Notes: generated from the letters alone by a model not told the origin. Counted from the first letter of the stretch, positions 53,536-62,874 are shown. The stretch is 64,000 nt of DNA from Paenibacillus phoenicis (GCF_034718895.1 NZ_JAYERP010000001.1:2644501-2708500); one strand, 5' to 3'. Translations and numbers: made by a program.

Positions 53536-53787
53536 TTAAATATCCCCCCAGGCCGCTTTCATTCGAAATACACCCTCGATGAGCGTCGGTTCGTCCAAAT
53601 GAAAAAAAACAAAGCAGGCTGCCGGTGGCACCGGAGTGATCCGGTAGATCGCCGCATCGCGAAACAGGACGCCGCGGGCGGCCGCAGTTTGGCGGAACGC
53701 CTGGTATTCCTCCGGCGAGCGGCACCATTCGGCGTACAGCAGCAATCCGGCATCGGCCGCCGAGGGCCATCGCCGCACGAAGCGCAT
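53536..53787 (-). CDS. Doubtful small protein of unknown function
   Basis: An 83-residue frame with protein-like composition (AWGDI end, FVFFHLDEPTLIEGVFRMK, RGVLFRDAAIYRI), but no ribosome binding site in front of its ATG and a larger, unlikely frame overlapping on the same strand. I cannot name it. It may be real, a remnant, or chance. It is divergent from the truncated flavin-binding gene. Confidence 0.3.
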   Translation of the reverse strand: MRFVRRWPSAADAGLLLYAEWCRSPEEYQAFRQTAAARGVLFRDAAIYRITPVPPAACFVFFHLDEPTLIEGVFRMKAAWGDI

Positions 53788-53872
53788 GGTACAAAGCTAA
53801 TAAAATTGGTTCTTTTTTCTTGTCAATTTCCGGCGTAAGCTGAATGTCAAACAATCGGAGGGGGAACCATCC

Positions 53873-54166
53873 ATGCGCAGAAAAGAATTTAGCATCACAG
53901 AAGAGGCGGAAATTCGCGAGTTTTTGCAGGAGATGAGCTTCGGTTTTCTCGGTACGGTAGGCGAGGACGGCTGGAGCCGGGTCACGCCGCTCAAATTCGT
54001 TTATGATGGCGAGCATTTCTATTTTCACGGAAGTCTGGCCGGAGAGAAAATGAAGCAGATCACTCGGGATCCGCAGGTCTGCTTCACGGTAGCCAAGGAG
54101 TATGCGATCATTCCGTCGTGTTTTACCGATCCCAAGCTGGCCTGCCCGGCCCACCAAGAAAAATAA
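53873..54166 (+). pseudogene. Truncated pyridoxamine 5'-phosphate oxidase family gene
   Basis: The 97-residue product matches the start of NimA-like flavin-binding proteins of about 160 residues (RKEFSITEEAEIREFLQ, FLGTVGEDGWSRVTPLKFVYD, FYFHGSLAGEKMKQI, VCFTVAKEYAIIPS) and then breaks off after CPAHQEK. The second half of the beta-barrel is missing; no other frame carries it before the next gene's promoter. GGAGGGGG precedes the ATG, so the fragment may still be translated. Confidence 0.65.
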
Positions 54167-54190
54167 GCCAAATCCGTTGTGATTTCACCG

Positions 54191-54218
54191 TGACGTGCCC
54201 GAGTCGAAATGATATAAT
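54191..54218 (+). promoter_or_regulatory. Promoter of the aminotransferase gene
   Basis: TGACGT (54191-54196), 16 bases, TATAAT (54213-54218), about 60 bases before the start at 54280. The -35 match is poor. Confidence 0.45.
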
Positions 54219-54279
54219 GTTAGGCAGTTTAAGACGTTACTGTCCTAAAATATCAAACCGATTTGGAAGGATGAATGTG

Positions 54280-55578
54280 ATGAACCCACTCGCGGAGCAG
54301 TTAAACGAGAGCGTCAAATCCGGCAACCGGCACGTGTATGACATGCTGTCCACGCTGGGCAAGGAAATTTACTTCCCGAAGGAAGGCATTTTAAGCCAAT
54401 CTGCCGAAGCTTCAGCCCACGCTAAGAAATATAACGCTACGATCGGCATCGCTACCGAAAACGGCATCCCGATGCATCTGGCAGCGATTCAGGACACGTT
54501 GTCCGCCTATAAACCGCAGGATTTGTACCCTTATGCCCCGCCAGCAGGCAAACCTGAGCTGCGCAGCGTATGGCGTGACAAAATGATCCAGGAGAACCCG
54601 TCGCTCGAAGGCAAGAGCTTCGGCCAACCGATTGTTACCAACGCCCTGACCCACGGGCTCAGCATCGTCGCCGACCTGTTCGTTGATGAAGGCGATGTTG
54701 TCATTTATCCGGACAAAAACTGGGAGAACTACGAGCTTACCTTCGGCATTCGCCGTCACGCCGACATCGTGAATTTCCCGCTGTTCACCGAAGACATGAC
54801 CTTCAACAGCGCCGGATTGCGTGAAGCGCTGCTAGCTCAGAAGGACAAAGGCAAAGCGATCGTTATCTTGAACTTCCCGAACAATCCAACCGGATATACG
54901 CCGGGCGCCAAGGAAGGCGGAGAGATCGTAGCTGCCATCCAGGCAGCGGCCGAAGAAGGAATTAATGTGGTCGTCGTGACCGACGACGCTTATTTTGGGT
55001 TGTTTTTCGAAGATTCCCTTCATGAATCATTGTTTGGCAAGCTGGCAGGACTGCATCCGCGCATTTTGCCGATCAAAGTGGACGGCGCAACGAAAGAAGA
55101 ATACGTCTGGGGCTTCCGCGTCGGATTTATTACTTACGCCGCCGAAGACCAAGCGGTGCTGACCGCATTGGAACAGAAGACGTTGGGGATCATCCGCGCC
55201 ACGATTTCGAGCGGTGCCCATCCTTCGCAGACGTTTGTGCTTCATGCCCTGAAATCTCCGGAATTTACCGCCCAGAAGGAAGAGAAATTCCGGATTATGA
55301 AAGGCCGGGCCAATAAAGTCAAAGCCTTGCTCGACAGCGGCAAGTATGGGGACGTTTGGGAATACTATCCGTTTAATTCCGGCTATTTCATGTGCCTGAA
55401 GCTCAAGACGGTTGCGGCGGAAGCGCTGCGCCAGCATCTGATCCACCAGTACGGTATCGGCACGATCGCGCTGGGCGACACCGACCTGCGGATCGCCTTC
55501 TCCTGTATCGCGGAGGAGCATCTGGAGGAACTGTTTGATCTGATCTATCAAGGGGTCCAAGACCTGCAGGGCAAATAG
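54280..55578 (+). CDS. PLP-dependent class I/II aminotransferase
   Basis: A 432-residue fold-type I aminotransferase; ATG 54280 follows GGAAGG, while the longer frame to 54118 lies inside the promoter and the broken gene upstream. NALTHGLSIVADLF and YPDKNWENYELTF form the cofactor pocket, ILNFPNNPTGYTPG holds the conserved Asn/Pro, VVTDDAYFGLFFED the Asp-x-x-Tyr, and KVDGATKEEYVWGFRVGF the PLP-binding Lys followed by Arg residues. Substrate cannot be told; it resembles aspartate/aromatic aminotransferase-like proteins of Bacillales. Confidence 0.9.
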   Translation: MNPLAEQLNESVKSGNRHVYDMLSTLGKEIYFPKEGILSQSAEASAHAKKYNATIGIATENGIPMHLAAIQDTLSAYKPQDLYPYAPPAGKPELRSVWRDKMIQENPSLEGKSFGQPIVTNALTHGLSIVADLFVDEGDVVIYPDKNWENYELTFGIRRHADIVNFPLFTEDMTFNSAGLREALLAQKDKGKAIVILNFPNNPTGYTPGAKEGGEIVAAIQAAAEEGINVVVVTDDAYFGLFFEDSLHESLFGKLAGLHPRILPIKVDGATKEEYVWGFRVGFITYAAEDQAVLTALEQKTLGIIRATISSGAHPSQTFVLHALKSPEFTAQKEEKFRIMKGRANKVKALLDSGKYGDVWEYYPFNSGYFMCLKLKTVAAEALRQHLIHQYGIGTIALGDTDLRIAFSCIAEEHLEELFDLIYQGVQDLQGK

Positions 55579-55615
55579 GCGGCGGGTCCGTCGGAGAACG
55601 GCACATTGGCCCACG

Positions 55616-55642
55616 CACGCCAGCCCCTCTTCTCATACAATA
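55616..55642 (+). promoter_or_regulatory. Sporulation-type promoter of the YjcZ-like gene
   Basis: CATACAATA (55634-55642) is a full match to both the sigma-E and sigma-K -10 consensus; an AC lies 15 bases upstream. Confidence 0.4.
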
Positions 55643-55686
55643 CGGTGTACTATCACAATACACCTAAATGGGAAAGGGGAATGAAG

Positions 55687-55821
55687 ATGAGTGGAATTGA
55701 AGAAGCAAGAGGCGGCTACGGAGGCGGCTACGGCGGTCACGGCGGCCTGTTCACGAGCACGGGTGTGATCCTGGTTCTCTTTATCCTGTTGGTTATCGTT
55801 AGCCGTTCCATCCTGTATTAA
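55687..55821 (+). CDS. YjcZ family small sporulation protein
   Basis: A 44-residue peptide: MSGIEEARGG, a Gly/Tyr run (YGGGYGGHGG) and one hydrophobic helix (TGVILVLFILLVIVSRSILY). This is the YjcZ pattern of small spore-associated membrane proteins. I start at ATG 55687, seven bases after AAAGGGG; ATG 55681 is too close to that site. A sporulation-type promoter lies upstream. Confidence 0.85.
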   Translation: MSGIEEARGGYGGGYGGHGGLFTSTGVILVLFILLVIVSRSILY

Positions 55822-55844
55822 TCTGCTGAATAAAAAGTTTCCAA

Positions 55845-55888
55845 GCAAAAACGGACCGTCTCCCACCCGGGAACGGTCCGTTTTTGCT
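55845..55888. terminator. Bidirectional terminator
   Basis: GCAAAAACGGACCGT and ACGGTCCGTTTTTGC form 15 perfect pairs with T-runs on both strands, between the YjcZ-like gene and ecsB. Confidence 0.88.
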
Positions 55889-57113
55889 ATTCCTCGTCTT
55901 CGTCCTCCTCGCGCCATCTGCGCTTCCAGGAAGAACGCATGCCTATCGCCAGCAGCAAGCCTGCGGCCAAGGAACCAAACGTCAAAAGGGCATCGCCGCC
56001 CGGTATGACGGCCATCGGCAGCCATAGCAATACCGTGATCGCGAACAGCAATCGGGAGCTTAATCGAAGCGTCGCCGTCTTCCGTGCGCCGGCAGGCAAT
56101 GGATAGAAGGAGGCTGCCGGTGAGTCCCGATGGGTTTGGCGTAAGGCGGCTAGCTGCATGCCCGACAGGAACACAAACAGCAAGTGAATCGCCGGTCCGA
56201 GCCAGGATTTGTCGTTCCATCCCGTCAGCACCATGCCCAGCAGTGTTAGGCGAAGCAGGATGCCCAACAGCTCGCTGCGGACAAACGTCTTGACCAGCAA
56301 ATAACGGTAGGCCTCGGCCGGCTGCCAAGGAATCCGGTTGCCGATGCCGGACAACCAGCGGCGGCGGATCACCTTCTGTCCTTCCGACGGCACGTCCACG
56401 AACCAGCCGAGAATCATCTGCACCCGGGCAGCCGCCGTGCGTTCAGCGGTGATCAGGTTGTCCCAAGGGACCCTGTATTTCATCGGAAACCGCAAGATCA
56501 GGCCGTAATTGAGGCTGACGAGCACCGTGAACAAGGTGCTTTTCCAGGCTGGCTGCCAGATCCAAGCCGCCGTCATCAGCAGCACAAAGCACCAGCGCAG
56601 CAAGCGGTACCCGGCTCTGGCCCGGGACGTCGTAATTCTGAGCTCCTGCCAAGCTCCGTAGGCACTTAACGCCTTGAGCAACAGCAGGACGACCAGCATC
56701 AGCCATAGGGGCTGAATAACCCCGCCCTCTCCGCTGCGCTGATACAACGGCCAAGCCAGCAACACCACAATATAGAGTCCAACCAGCTTATAAATCAGTC
56801 CGTTCCGAAAAGCCGGGGCTAGGTAGGCCTTCATTTGCGTCTCCTGCGGCAGTAAGAAAATTACGTCAGCCGGCTGCGCATAGGTTCGAAATCCGGCATA
56901 TACGGTCAGCGGACCCCATAACAGCAGCAAAATCCAGCGAATCGGCAAACCGGGCGGAATGTTTTGCAGAAACGCCGTATACCAGGCCGAAAACGCAATA
57001 ATAAGCAGGAGCAGCAAGACGGCGAGGCCGCTCTGAAAGACATAGGGCAAATACGGGAGCACTTTGCCCCAGAAGGCCGCTCTCCGCCGGCTTCGCAGCG
57101 TTTGAAGCTCCAT
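55887..57113 (-). CDS. ecsB: ABC transporter permease EcsB
   Basis: A 408-residue membrane protein with several hydrophobic segments (about 20-45, 58-75, 110-130, 137-152, 178-210, 285-305, 350-390) and the EcsB-like positive inner loop RFPMKYRVPWDNLI. It is the membrane half of the Ecs transporter, which affects protein secretion, competence and regulated intramembrane proteolysis in Bacillus. The acidic tail WREEDEDEE ends the protein. Two bases after ecsA. Confidence 0.9.
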   Translation of the reverse strand: MELQTLRSRRRAAFWGKVLPYLPYVFQSGLAVLLLLLIIAFSAWYTAFLQNIPPGLPIRWILLLLWGPLTVYAGFRTYAQPADVIFLLPQETQMKAYLAPAFRNGLIYKLVGLYIVVLLAWPLYQRSGEGGVIQPLWLMLVVLLLLKALSAYGAWQELRITTSRARAGYRLLRWCFVLLMTAAWIWQPAWKSTLFTVLVSLNYGLILRFPMKYRVPWDNLITAERTAAARVQMILGWFVDVPSEGQKVIRRRWLSGIGNRIPWQPAEAYRYLLVKTFVRSELLGILLRLTLLGMVLTGWNDKSWLGPAIHLLFVFLSGMQLAALRQTHRDSPAASFYPLPAGARKTATLRLSSRLLFAITVLLWLPMAVIPGGDALLTFGSLAAGLLLAIGMRSSWKRRWREEDEDEE

Positions 57114-57115
57114 CG

Positions 57116-57868
57116 CTATTCGCCGTCCTTCACTAAGGCGTAGAAAATTTGCTCCAGCGAAGCTCCCGAGGCTTGCGCCTGCTCCCCGATGTCAGCCAGC
57201 GTCCCTTGGGCCAGCACTCTCCCCCGGTGCAGAACGATAAAGCGGTCGCAGTAATTTTCAATCGTTGATAGAATATGCGAGCTTAATAGAATCGAGGCTC
57301 CGCCTTGTTTCATTTCCAACATGAAATCAAGCAATGACCGGATGCCCAGCGGGTCCAATCCCAGAAACGGTTCATCGATAATATACAGCGGCGGCCGGGC
57401 GACGAACGCACACATGATCATCACCTTCTGCTTCATCCCTTTGGAGAGATGGGCTGACAGGCTGTCCGCCTTCTCTTCCATATGGAACAGCTTCAGCAGA
57501 TGGTCCGCCCGCTCCCGGTAAGCCGCCGGCTCCACGCCGTAAGCCCGGGCCGCAAACTCCAAATGCTCCCGTACTGTCAATTCCTCATAGAGCAACGGCG
57601 ACTCCGGAACGAAGGCCAACTGTGATTGGTACGTTTCCGGCGCTTCGTCCCGCGTGTTGCCGGAGATGCGAATCTCTCCCCGATGCGGCGTCATCAGCCC
57701 CAGAATATGCTTCATGGTCGTGCTCTTACCGGCTCCGTTTAACCCGATCAGCCCAATCATTTCCCCCGGCTTCACCTCGAAGCTAATCTCGTGAAGTACA
57801 GGCCTTCCCAAACTGTAGCCGCCGCTCAGCTCGTCGACCTGCAATACGGGCAGTTCACTTCCACTCAA
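57116..57868 (-). CDS. ecsA: ABC transporter ATP-binding protein EcsA
   Basis: A 250-residue ABC ATPase: Walker A GLNGAGKST, Q-loop LAFVPESPLLYEEL, signature LSKGMKQK, Walker B PLYIIDEPFLGLD, and LLSSHILST for the switch His. Start TTG 57868 after GGGAGGCG. EcsC, the third gene in Bacillus, is not present here. Confidence 0.92.
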   Translation of the reverse strand: MSGSELPVLQVDELSGGYSLGRPVLHEISFEVKPGEMIGLIGLNGAGKSTTMKHILGLMTPHRGEIRISGNTRDEAPETYQSQLAFVPESPLLYEELTVREHLEFAARAYGVEPAAYRERADHLLKLFHMEEKADSLSAHLSKGMKQKVMIMCAFVARPPLYIIDEPFLGLDPLGIRSLLDFMLEMKQGGASILLSSHILSTIENYCDRFIVLHRGRVLAQGTLADIGEQAQASGASLEQIFYALVKDGE

Positions 57869-57891
57869 ACCTAACGCCTCCCACGATCCGC

Positions 57892-59322
57892 CTAACTGCG
57901 CGGCGGCTTATTTTTCAACCACTTCGGAGCGCCTTTATTCTTCCGATCCGAAAGACGCTCCTTCTTCCGCTCCGCGGTTGGCGATGCCTTCCGCGGTCCT
58001 CCGTGACCGGAAGCCGGCCGGCCGGAAATCTGCGCGGACGGGTGTGTTCGCCCGCTGCCGCCTTCCCCTGCTGTACGGCCTGCGGTCCCCGATGAGCCTG
58101 CGCGGCGAGGAGCCGCGTCTGCGCCGGCCTTGCCGCGAACGGAGGAACGAGTTCGCTTGCCCGAACCCGCCTCGCCGGCATCCACCAGCTTCCCGCTATA
58201 TAACGCCTTGGGCTCAATCTCAATGCCCAGTTCTCGAGCGAATTTACGCATGATGAACTCTTCCTGCGGCGTAACGATCGATACGGCCAGCCCTTTCCGG
58301 CCCATACGGCCAGTTCGGCCGACCCGGTGAACGTAATGCTCGGAATCAATGGGCGGATCGAGGTTAACGACCAGGGCCAAATTCTCAATGTCCAGTCCTC
58401 GGGCAGCAACGTCGCTCGCCACCAGCACGCGGATTTTCCCCTCGCGGAATCGCTGCAGCGTCAAGCTGCGCGCCGTTTTGTCCGCATCTCCATATAAAGC
58501 TCCGGCGCTGAGACCAAAATAATTCATCTTCGCCTCAACTTCGGCGATCTGATCCGTATTGTTGATAAAAACAATCGTCCGCTCCGGTTCGAAGTGGCGT
58601 ACGATCCGCCGCAGCATATCGATTTTGTCCCGCGCTTCGGATACGAAGTAAAGATGCTCCACCGTTTTGGACGTCCGCTGCTCCGGTTCGATCCCGATTT
58701 CAAGCGGCTCCTTCATCTCTTTCGCCGCCAATGCCCGAATATCCGGGTTAATCGTCGCCGACAGGAACATCAGCTGGCGGTCCCGCAACGTCCCGCGCAG
58801 AATATGCTCCACGTCTGCCGTGCCGCCGAGCTGGAACATTTGATCCACCTCGTCCACAACAACGGTGAGCAGCGTATGCAGCTTTAGCTTGCGGAGCGCC
58901 AAAATTTCGCGGATGCGTCCCGGCGTGCCCACGACAAGTTGGGGATGCAGCTTCAGCTTCTCCAGCTGGCGCTTGATCGCTGCGCCGCCGATCAACGCCT
59001 GACTTCTGATCCCCAGCGGTTCTCCGTACTTCTCCGCCTCCCGCAAAATTTGCATCGCCAGCTCCTGGGTTGGTGCCAAAATTAACCCCTGTAACGTCTT
59101 CTCCCCAGGGTTAATCCGTTGCAGCAATGGCAGCAGGTAAGCCAGCGTTTTCCCCGTCCCCGTCTGCGACTGCGCAAGGATATCCCGGCCTTCCAGCGCC
59201 GCAGGGATACACTCCGCCTGAACCGGTGACGGCTCCGATATTCCGTAGTCCAGCAAGGCTGCGGTCAACTGTTCACCAATTCCCAGCCCGGCAAATGTAA
59301 TATTCGTCATTTCGCCATTCAT
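57892..59322 (-). CDS. DEAD-box-type RNA helicase with basic tail
   Basis: A 476-residue ATP-dependent RNA helicase. Q motif FAGLGIGEQLTAALLDYGISEPSPVQ, motif I AQSQTGTGKT, Ia APTQELAMQ, motif II reads DEVD rather than DEAD, III LSATI, IV IVFINNT, V VASDVAARGLDIEN, VI YVHRVGRTGRMGRKG. Residues from about 385 on are a Gly/Ser/Arg/Lys tail likely to hold RNA. It resembles the small Bacillus helicase YfmL rather than CshA. It is 24 bases upstream of ecsA and may be transcribed with it. Confidence 0.92.
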   Translation of the reverse strand: MNGEMTNITFAGLGIGEQLTAALLDYGISEPSPVQAECIPAALEGRDILAQSQTGTGKTLAYLLPLLQRINPGEKTLQGLILAPTQELAMQILREAEKYGEPLGIRSQALIGGAAIKRQLEKLKLHPQLVVGTPGRIREILALRKLKLHTLLTVVVDEVDQMFQLGGTADVEHILRGTLRDRQLMFLSATINPDIRALAAKEMKEPLEIGIEPEQRTSKTVEHLYFVSEARDKIDMLRRIVRHFEPERTIVFINNTDQIAEVEAKMNYFGLSAGALYGDADKTARSLTLQRFREGKIRVLVASDVAARGLDIENLALVVNLDPPIDSEHYVHRVGRTGRMGRKGLAVSIVTPQEEFIMRKFARELGIEIEPKALYSGKLVDAGEAGSGKRTRSSVRGKAGADAAPRRAGSSGTAGRTAGEGGSGRTHPSAQISGRPASGHGGPRKASPTAERKKERLSDRKNKGAPKWLKNKPPRS

Positions 59323-59408
59323 CCTTTATTTTCAAAGTACTTGATGTCCTATGCCAATATTTTCATTATATGCGATAAGCCTAAGTCACAACAAATCCAC
59401 ACCGACGC

Positions 59409-59439
59409 AAATAGCCTGCCTTCACAGGCAGGCTATTTC
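59409..59439 (-). terminator. Terminator overlapping the SDR stop codon
   Basis: AAATAGCCTGCC and GGCAGGCTATTT pair perfectly; the first arm on the minus strand contains the TAG stop of the SDR gene. Confidence 0.8.
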
Positions 59440-60215
59440 TTATTCATCATTCGATAGCTTAACCGGTCCGCCAATCGCGGGAACATCTGGTACCACTTCG
59501 CTCCTGCGCCGGCGATCCAAGGCAGGTTGATCTCCATCGTGCCTTTCTCTGCCGCCTTTACCATCGCTTTGGCCACGCGCTCCGGATTGAGCATCATCCA
59601 ACGCACGTTCTTGACATAACCGCCGCTTGGATCCGCAATGTCAAAAAAAGGCGTATCAATCGGTCCCGGATTAATCGTCGACACCGTAATGCCGTACTCC
59701 CGGACCTCTTGACGCAATGCGCTGCTAAAGCCAATAACCGCATGCTTCGTCGCGGTGTAGGCCGCAGACTTGGCCGTGCCGATTTTGCCGGCCATCGAAG
59801 CGACATTAACGATCCGTCCGGAACGGGCAGCCTTCATCGAGGGAAGAACCGCCTTCGTGCACCGAACCATACCTATGTAATTGACGTTCATCATCTCCGC
59901 AAATTCGGAAATCGGCATTTGGTCCAAGGATTCGAACTTGCCGTAACCTGCATTGTTTAACAGGACATCCACCCGTCCAAACTCCGTCAGAACCTGGTCG
60001 AATCCTTCCTTCACGGAAGCGTCGCTGCCAACGTCCATCTCCAGTACCCGATAAGGTCCGGCCAGACTCGCCGCAACCCGGTTCAGCTTCTCCGCATTCC
60101 GGGCAGCCAGAACGACCACAGCGCCGCGCTCAGACAACCTCTGCGCCGCCAAGGCGCCAATCCCGCTGGATGCGCCGGTGACGACAACGATTTTGCCCTC
60201 TAACGACATACTCAC
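59433..60215 (-). CDS. Classical short-chain dehydrogenase/reductase
   Basis: A 260-residue SDR: VVVTGASSGIGALAAQRL (cofactor), NNAGYGKF, Ser of VNVASMAGKIG and YTATKHAVIGF (Tyr-Lys). ARNAEKL after strand 2 suggests NADP. The C-terminal region with MMLNPERVAKAMVKA and KWYQMFPRLADRL is like the YqjQ-type group of Bacillus. Substrate unknown. Start GTG 60215 with AAGGGAA upstream; ATG 60209 is possible. Confidence 0.9.
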   Translation of the reverse strand: MSMSLEGKIVVVTGASSGIGALAAQRLSERGAVVVLAARNAEKLNRVAASLAGPYRVLEMDVGSDASVKEGFDQVLTEFGRVDVLLNNAGYGKFESLDQMPISEFAEMMNVNYIGMVRCTKAVLPSMKAARSGRIVNVASMAGKIGTAKSAAYTATKHAVIGFSSALRQEVREYGITVSTINPGPIDTPFFDIADPSGGYVKNVRWMMLNPERVAKAMVKAAEKGTMEINLPWIAGAGAKWYQMFPRLADRLSYRMMNKK

Positions 60216-60314
60216 CTGTAACTTCCCTTCAAGAGGTAGTTCAAAAAGTCATCTTCCGTTCACGAAGCCGCATCAAGAAAGTGATTTAACCATGACTTTC
60301 TGCTGTACCTAATC

Positions 60315-60773
60315 TTAAGAGATCATCACTTGAATGTCCAGTTCGCCGATGCCGTCCATCAGCAGTGGGATGCAAAGCGCCTTGCGGGGCCCAATCCCTG
60401 CCGCGTGCTCCATCTTAAGGACCTGCGGAGGCGTAATGTCCACAACAATTCCCTGATTGGACAAAATGGTGCTGGCATTCCCGCTGATCATGTTGCCGAG
60501 CTCGGAGATCGCGCTTTGTCCCATCTCATCCATTTCCGTCAGGACGAATCCGCCCATCATCGCCGAAACGATGCGCAGCGCCACGGCCTCTTGCAAACCG
60601 AACACCACCATGCCGCTGAAATGGCCCGTCATTCCGATTTGAATCCATATATGATCCTGCACAGGAATTACTTCTTTAACCCCCATACTCCCGGTGGAAG
60701 GCGAAACTTGAACAACCTGTTGAATAACCGAACGTGCGGATTCAAGAAAAGGATTTATGACTTCTGCTTTCAA
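60315..60773 (-). CDS. cheX: CheX-type chemotaxis phosphatase
   Basis: CheX dephosphorylates CheY-P. This 152-residue protein starts at TTG 60773 (AAAAGGGGCG upstream). Two-strand/long-helix topology is apparent; GQSAISELGNMISGNASTIL carries the E-x-x-N signature (Glu-Leu-Gly-Asn) of the CheC/CheX/FliY phosphatase helix. Only one such helix is present, as in CheX. No chemotaxis gene is nearby, so its partner is elsewhere. Confidence 0.88.
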   Translation of the reverse strand: MKAEVINPFLESARSVIQQVVQVSPSTGSMGVKEVIPVQDHIWIQIGMTGHFSGMVVFGLQEAVALRIVSAMMGGFVLTEMDEMGQSAISELGNMISGNASTILSNQGIVVDITPPQVLKMEHAAGIGPRKALCIPLLMDGIGELDIQVMIS

Positions 60774-60943
60774 AAGGATGCGCCCCTTTTCACTAGAAGA
60801 ATAACTTTACGATTCAATAGACCCGGCATTTAGTTAAAACTTATTATACTTTATTCCTAGGCACAAGTCATTAAAAATCGAATGACGGGGACAAAAGTAC
60901 TTCTAAAGGATGATCTTGTCGAATGAAGCCGAATGGCGTGTCA

Positions 60944-60973
60944 TTGATTTAGCCAACGAAATTCCCCTATAAT
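60944..60973 (+). promoter_or_regulatory. Promoter of the LysR gene
   Basis: TTGATT (60944-60949), 18 bases, TATAAT (60968-60973), about 70 bases before the start. Confidence 0.5.
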
Positions 60974-61044
60974 GAATTAATCATGGAGGAAGGCGCCGCA
61001 TCCGGCGCATTTCCCAAGGAACGGGAAAGAAAGGAGGCCTTCTG

Positions 61045-61947
61045 GTGAATATTAGTCAGTTGGAGACGCTGATTACGATCTCCAAAACAAAAAGCTTCCG
61101 AAAGGCTGGTGAATTGCTCAACCTGACCCAGCCCGCAGTCTCGGCTCAAATCAAAAGCCTGGAGGATGAGTTTAATACCGTATTGGTTGACCGCAACCAA
61201 CCGGTTACCCTGACGGACCGGGGGCAAGTTTTCCTTGAGCAGGCGGAACGCATTCTGGACATCGTTGAAGAACTCAAGCAGAAGCTGTCCGATATGGAGC
61301 ATACCCCGCAAGGACATATCGTGTTAGGGACAACCACGTCGATCGCAATTCAAATTCTGCCGCGGATCTTATCGTATTTCCAAGACCAGTTTCCGCTGAT
61401 CAAAACCACCATTCAATCCATGCCCTCCAGCCAGATCTATCAGAACGTGGAGCAGGGTCTTGTCGACATCGGCATCGGGTATTTGATCGAAAACAACCCG
61501 CAAGTTCTCTCGTCGGTGCTGTATTATGATACTTTCGAATTCGTCGTCTCGCCGCTGCACCCCTTGGCGAGCAACCCATCTCCCACTCTGGAATCGCTGC
61601 GCGGCATCCCTATGATCATGCTGTCTCCCGATACGGTCGGACGCCGGTTTATCGACGAGGTCTTCCGGCAACACGACATCGAACCGCACATCGTGATGGA
61701 ACTGTCCAGCAGTGAAGAAGTCAAACGGATGGTGGAGATCAATCTGGGCGCGGCGATCATTTCACGGCAATCGATATTACGCGAGTTGAAACAAGGCACG
61801 CTAAAGGTTGTGCCGATCCCTGAGCTTGAAGTCACTCACCCGGTGGGCGTCATTTACAAATCCAGCCGATACATCAACTCGGCGATGCAGCAGTTTCTGG
61901 GTGACCTGAAGGGCATGCCGGAAACCCATTTTATCAGTTCTGAATAA
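61045..61947 (+). CDS. LysR family transcriptional regulator
   Basis: A 300-residue regulator: helix-turn-helix in residues 1-60 (SQLETLITISKTKSFRKAGELLNLTQPAVSAQIKSLE) and a periplasmic-binding-like sensor from about 90 (GHIVLGTTTSIAIQILPRIL). GTG 61045 follows AAAGGAGG. The subfamily recalls CysL/CbbR-type regulators of Bacillales, but the effector is unknown and no divergent target is adjacent. Confidence 0.9.
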   Translation: MNISQLETLITISKTKSFRKAGELLNLTQPAVSAQIKSLEDEFNTVLVDRNQPVTLTDRGQVFLEQAERILDIVEELKQKLSDMEHTPQGHIVLGTTTSIAIQILPRILSYFQDQFPLIKTTIQSMPSSQIYQNVEQGLVDIGIGYLIENNPQVLSSVLYYDTFEFVVSPLHPLASNPSPTLESLRGIPMIMLSPDTVGRRFIDEVFRQHDIEPHIVMELSSSEEVKRMVEINLGAAIISRQSILRELKQGTLKVVPIPELEVTHPVGVIYKSSRYINSAMQQFLGDLKGMPETHFISSE

Positions 61948-62010
61948 ACCAGGATACGCACGTGCAGATAAGCACAACACCTCAACGCCAACAGAAAGGA
62001 GCCGTCTCCC

Positions 62011-62820
62011 ATGAAGTTTGACCTTCACACCCATCATTTCCGCTGCGGCCATGCGGACGGGAACATCCGGGATTACATCGAAGCCGGCCTGGCTGCCGGA
62101 TTATCGGTAATCGGGATCAGCGATCATACGCCATACTTCGGCCATGATGAGGACCAGCCTTTTCCCCGGATCGCCATGGGCAAACAAGCTTTTGCCGGAT
62201 ATGTTGAGGAAGTGCTGAAGTTAAAGCAGGAATACGCTGGCCGAATCGATGTTCTACTGGGGATTGAATCGGATTTCTTCCCGGAACATTTGGGCGCTTA
62301 TCGGAATATGCTGAACCAGTATCCTTTTGATTACATTATCGGATCGGTTCACAGCGTTGGAGAGGTCAGCATCTTCAACAAAAATCGTTGGAAGGGCCTG
62401 AGCCAAGAGGAAAAAGTGGCCAGCAAAGAGGCCTATTACGATTTGATCCGCCAATCGGCGCGCAGCGGGATGTTTCAAATTTTGGGACACATCGACGCGA
62501 TGAAGGGCAACTACCCGGCATTTACGGACATTCCCGCCGCACAAGCGATTGACGATACTTTAAAAACGATCGCAGAGCACGGGGTGGCCATCGAAATCAA
62601 CACCTCCGGGAAAACCAAGCTGAGCGGCGGATGGTATCCTGATGATTCCATTCTCGAGCGGGCCCTTCATTTCGGCGTTTCCGTCACCTTTGGCTCCGAC
62701 GCCCACACGCCGTCACGGGTCGGGGATGAGTGGGAGGAAGTCGCCCAACGCTTGAAGGAAATCGGATTTCAGGAATGGGTCTATTTCAAAAATAAACAGA
62801 AAGTCACCGTTCCTCTGTAG
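62011..62820 (+). CDS. Histidinol-phosphatase of the PHP family
   Basis: Probably removes phosphate from histidinol phosphate in histidine synthesis. The 269-residue PHP-domain protein has FDLHTHHFRCGHADG (metal His), GISDHTPYFG, LLGIESDFF, IGSVHSVG, LGHIDAMKG and FGSDAHTPSRVG, covering the whole trinuclear metal site. AAAGGAGCC precedes the ATG. Other small-phosphoester substrates cannot be excluded, as no his genes are near. Confidence 0.88.
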   Translation: MKFDLHTHHFRCGHADGNIRDYIEAGLAAGLSVIGISDHTPYFGHDEDQPFPRIAMGKQAFAGYVEEVLKLKQEYAGRIDVLLGIESDFFPEHLGAYRNMLNQYPFDYIIGSVHSVGEVSIFNKNRWKGLSQEEKVASKEAYYDLIRQSARSGMFQILGHIDAMKGNYPAFTDIPAAQAIDDTLKTIAEHGVAIEINTSGKTKLSGGWYPDDSILERALHFGVSVTFGSDAHTPSRVGDEWEEVAQRLKEIGFQEWVYFKNKQKVTVPL

Positions 62821-62822
62821 AC

Positions 62823-62860
62823 AAAAAAAGAGAACCCGATCACGTCCTTCGGGTTCTAAG
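62823..62860 (-). terminator. Terminator of the GNAT gene
   Basis: AGAACCCGA and TCGGGTTCT arms followed by CTTTTTTT on the minus strand. Confidence 0.65.
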
Positions 62861-62874
62861 AGAGATATATATTC

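Noticed and set aside
53513..54157. 214-codon minus-strand frame across the flavin-binding gene
   Set aside because: Antisense to a recognisable protein for half its length and without a ribosome site.
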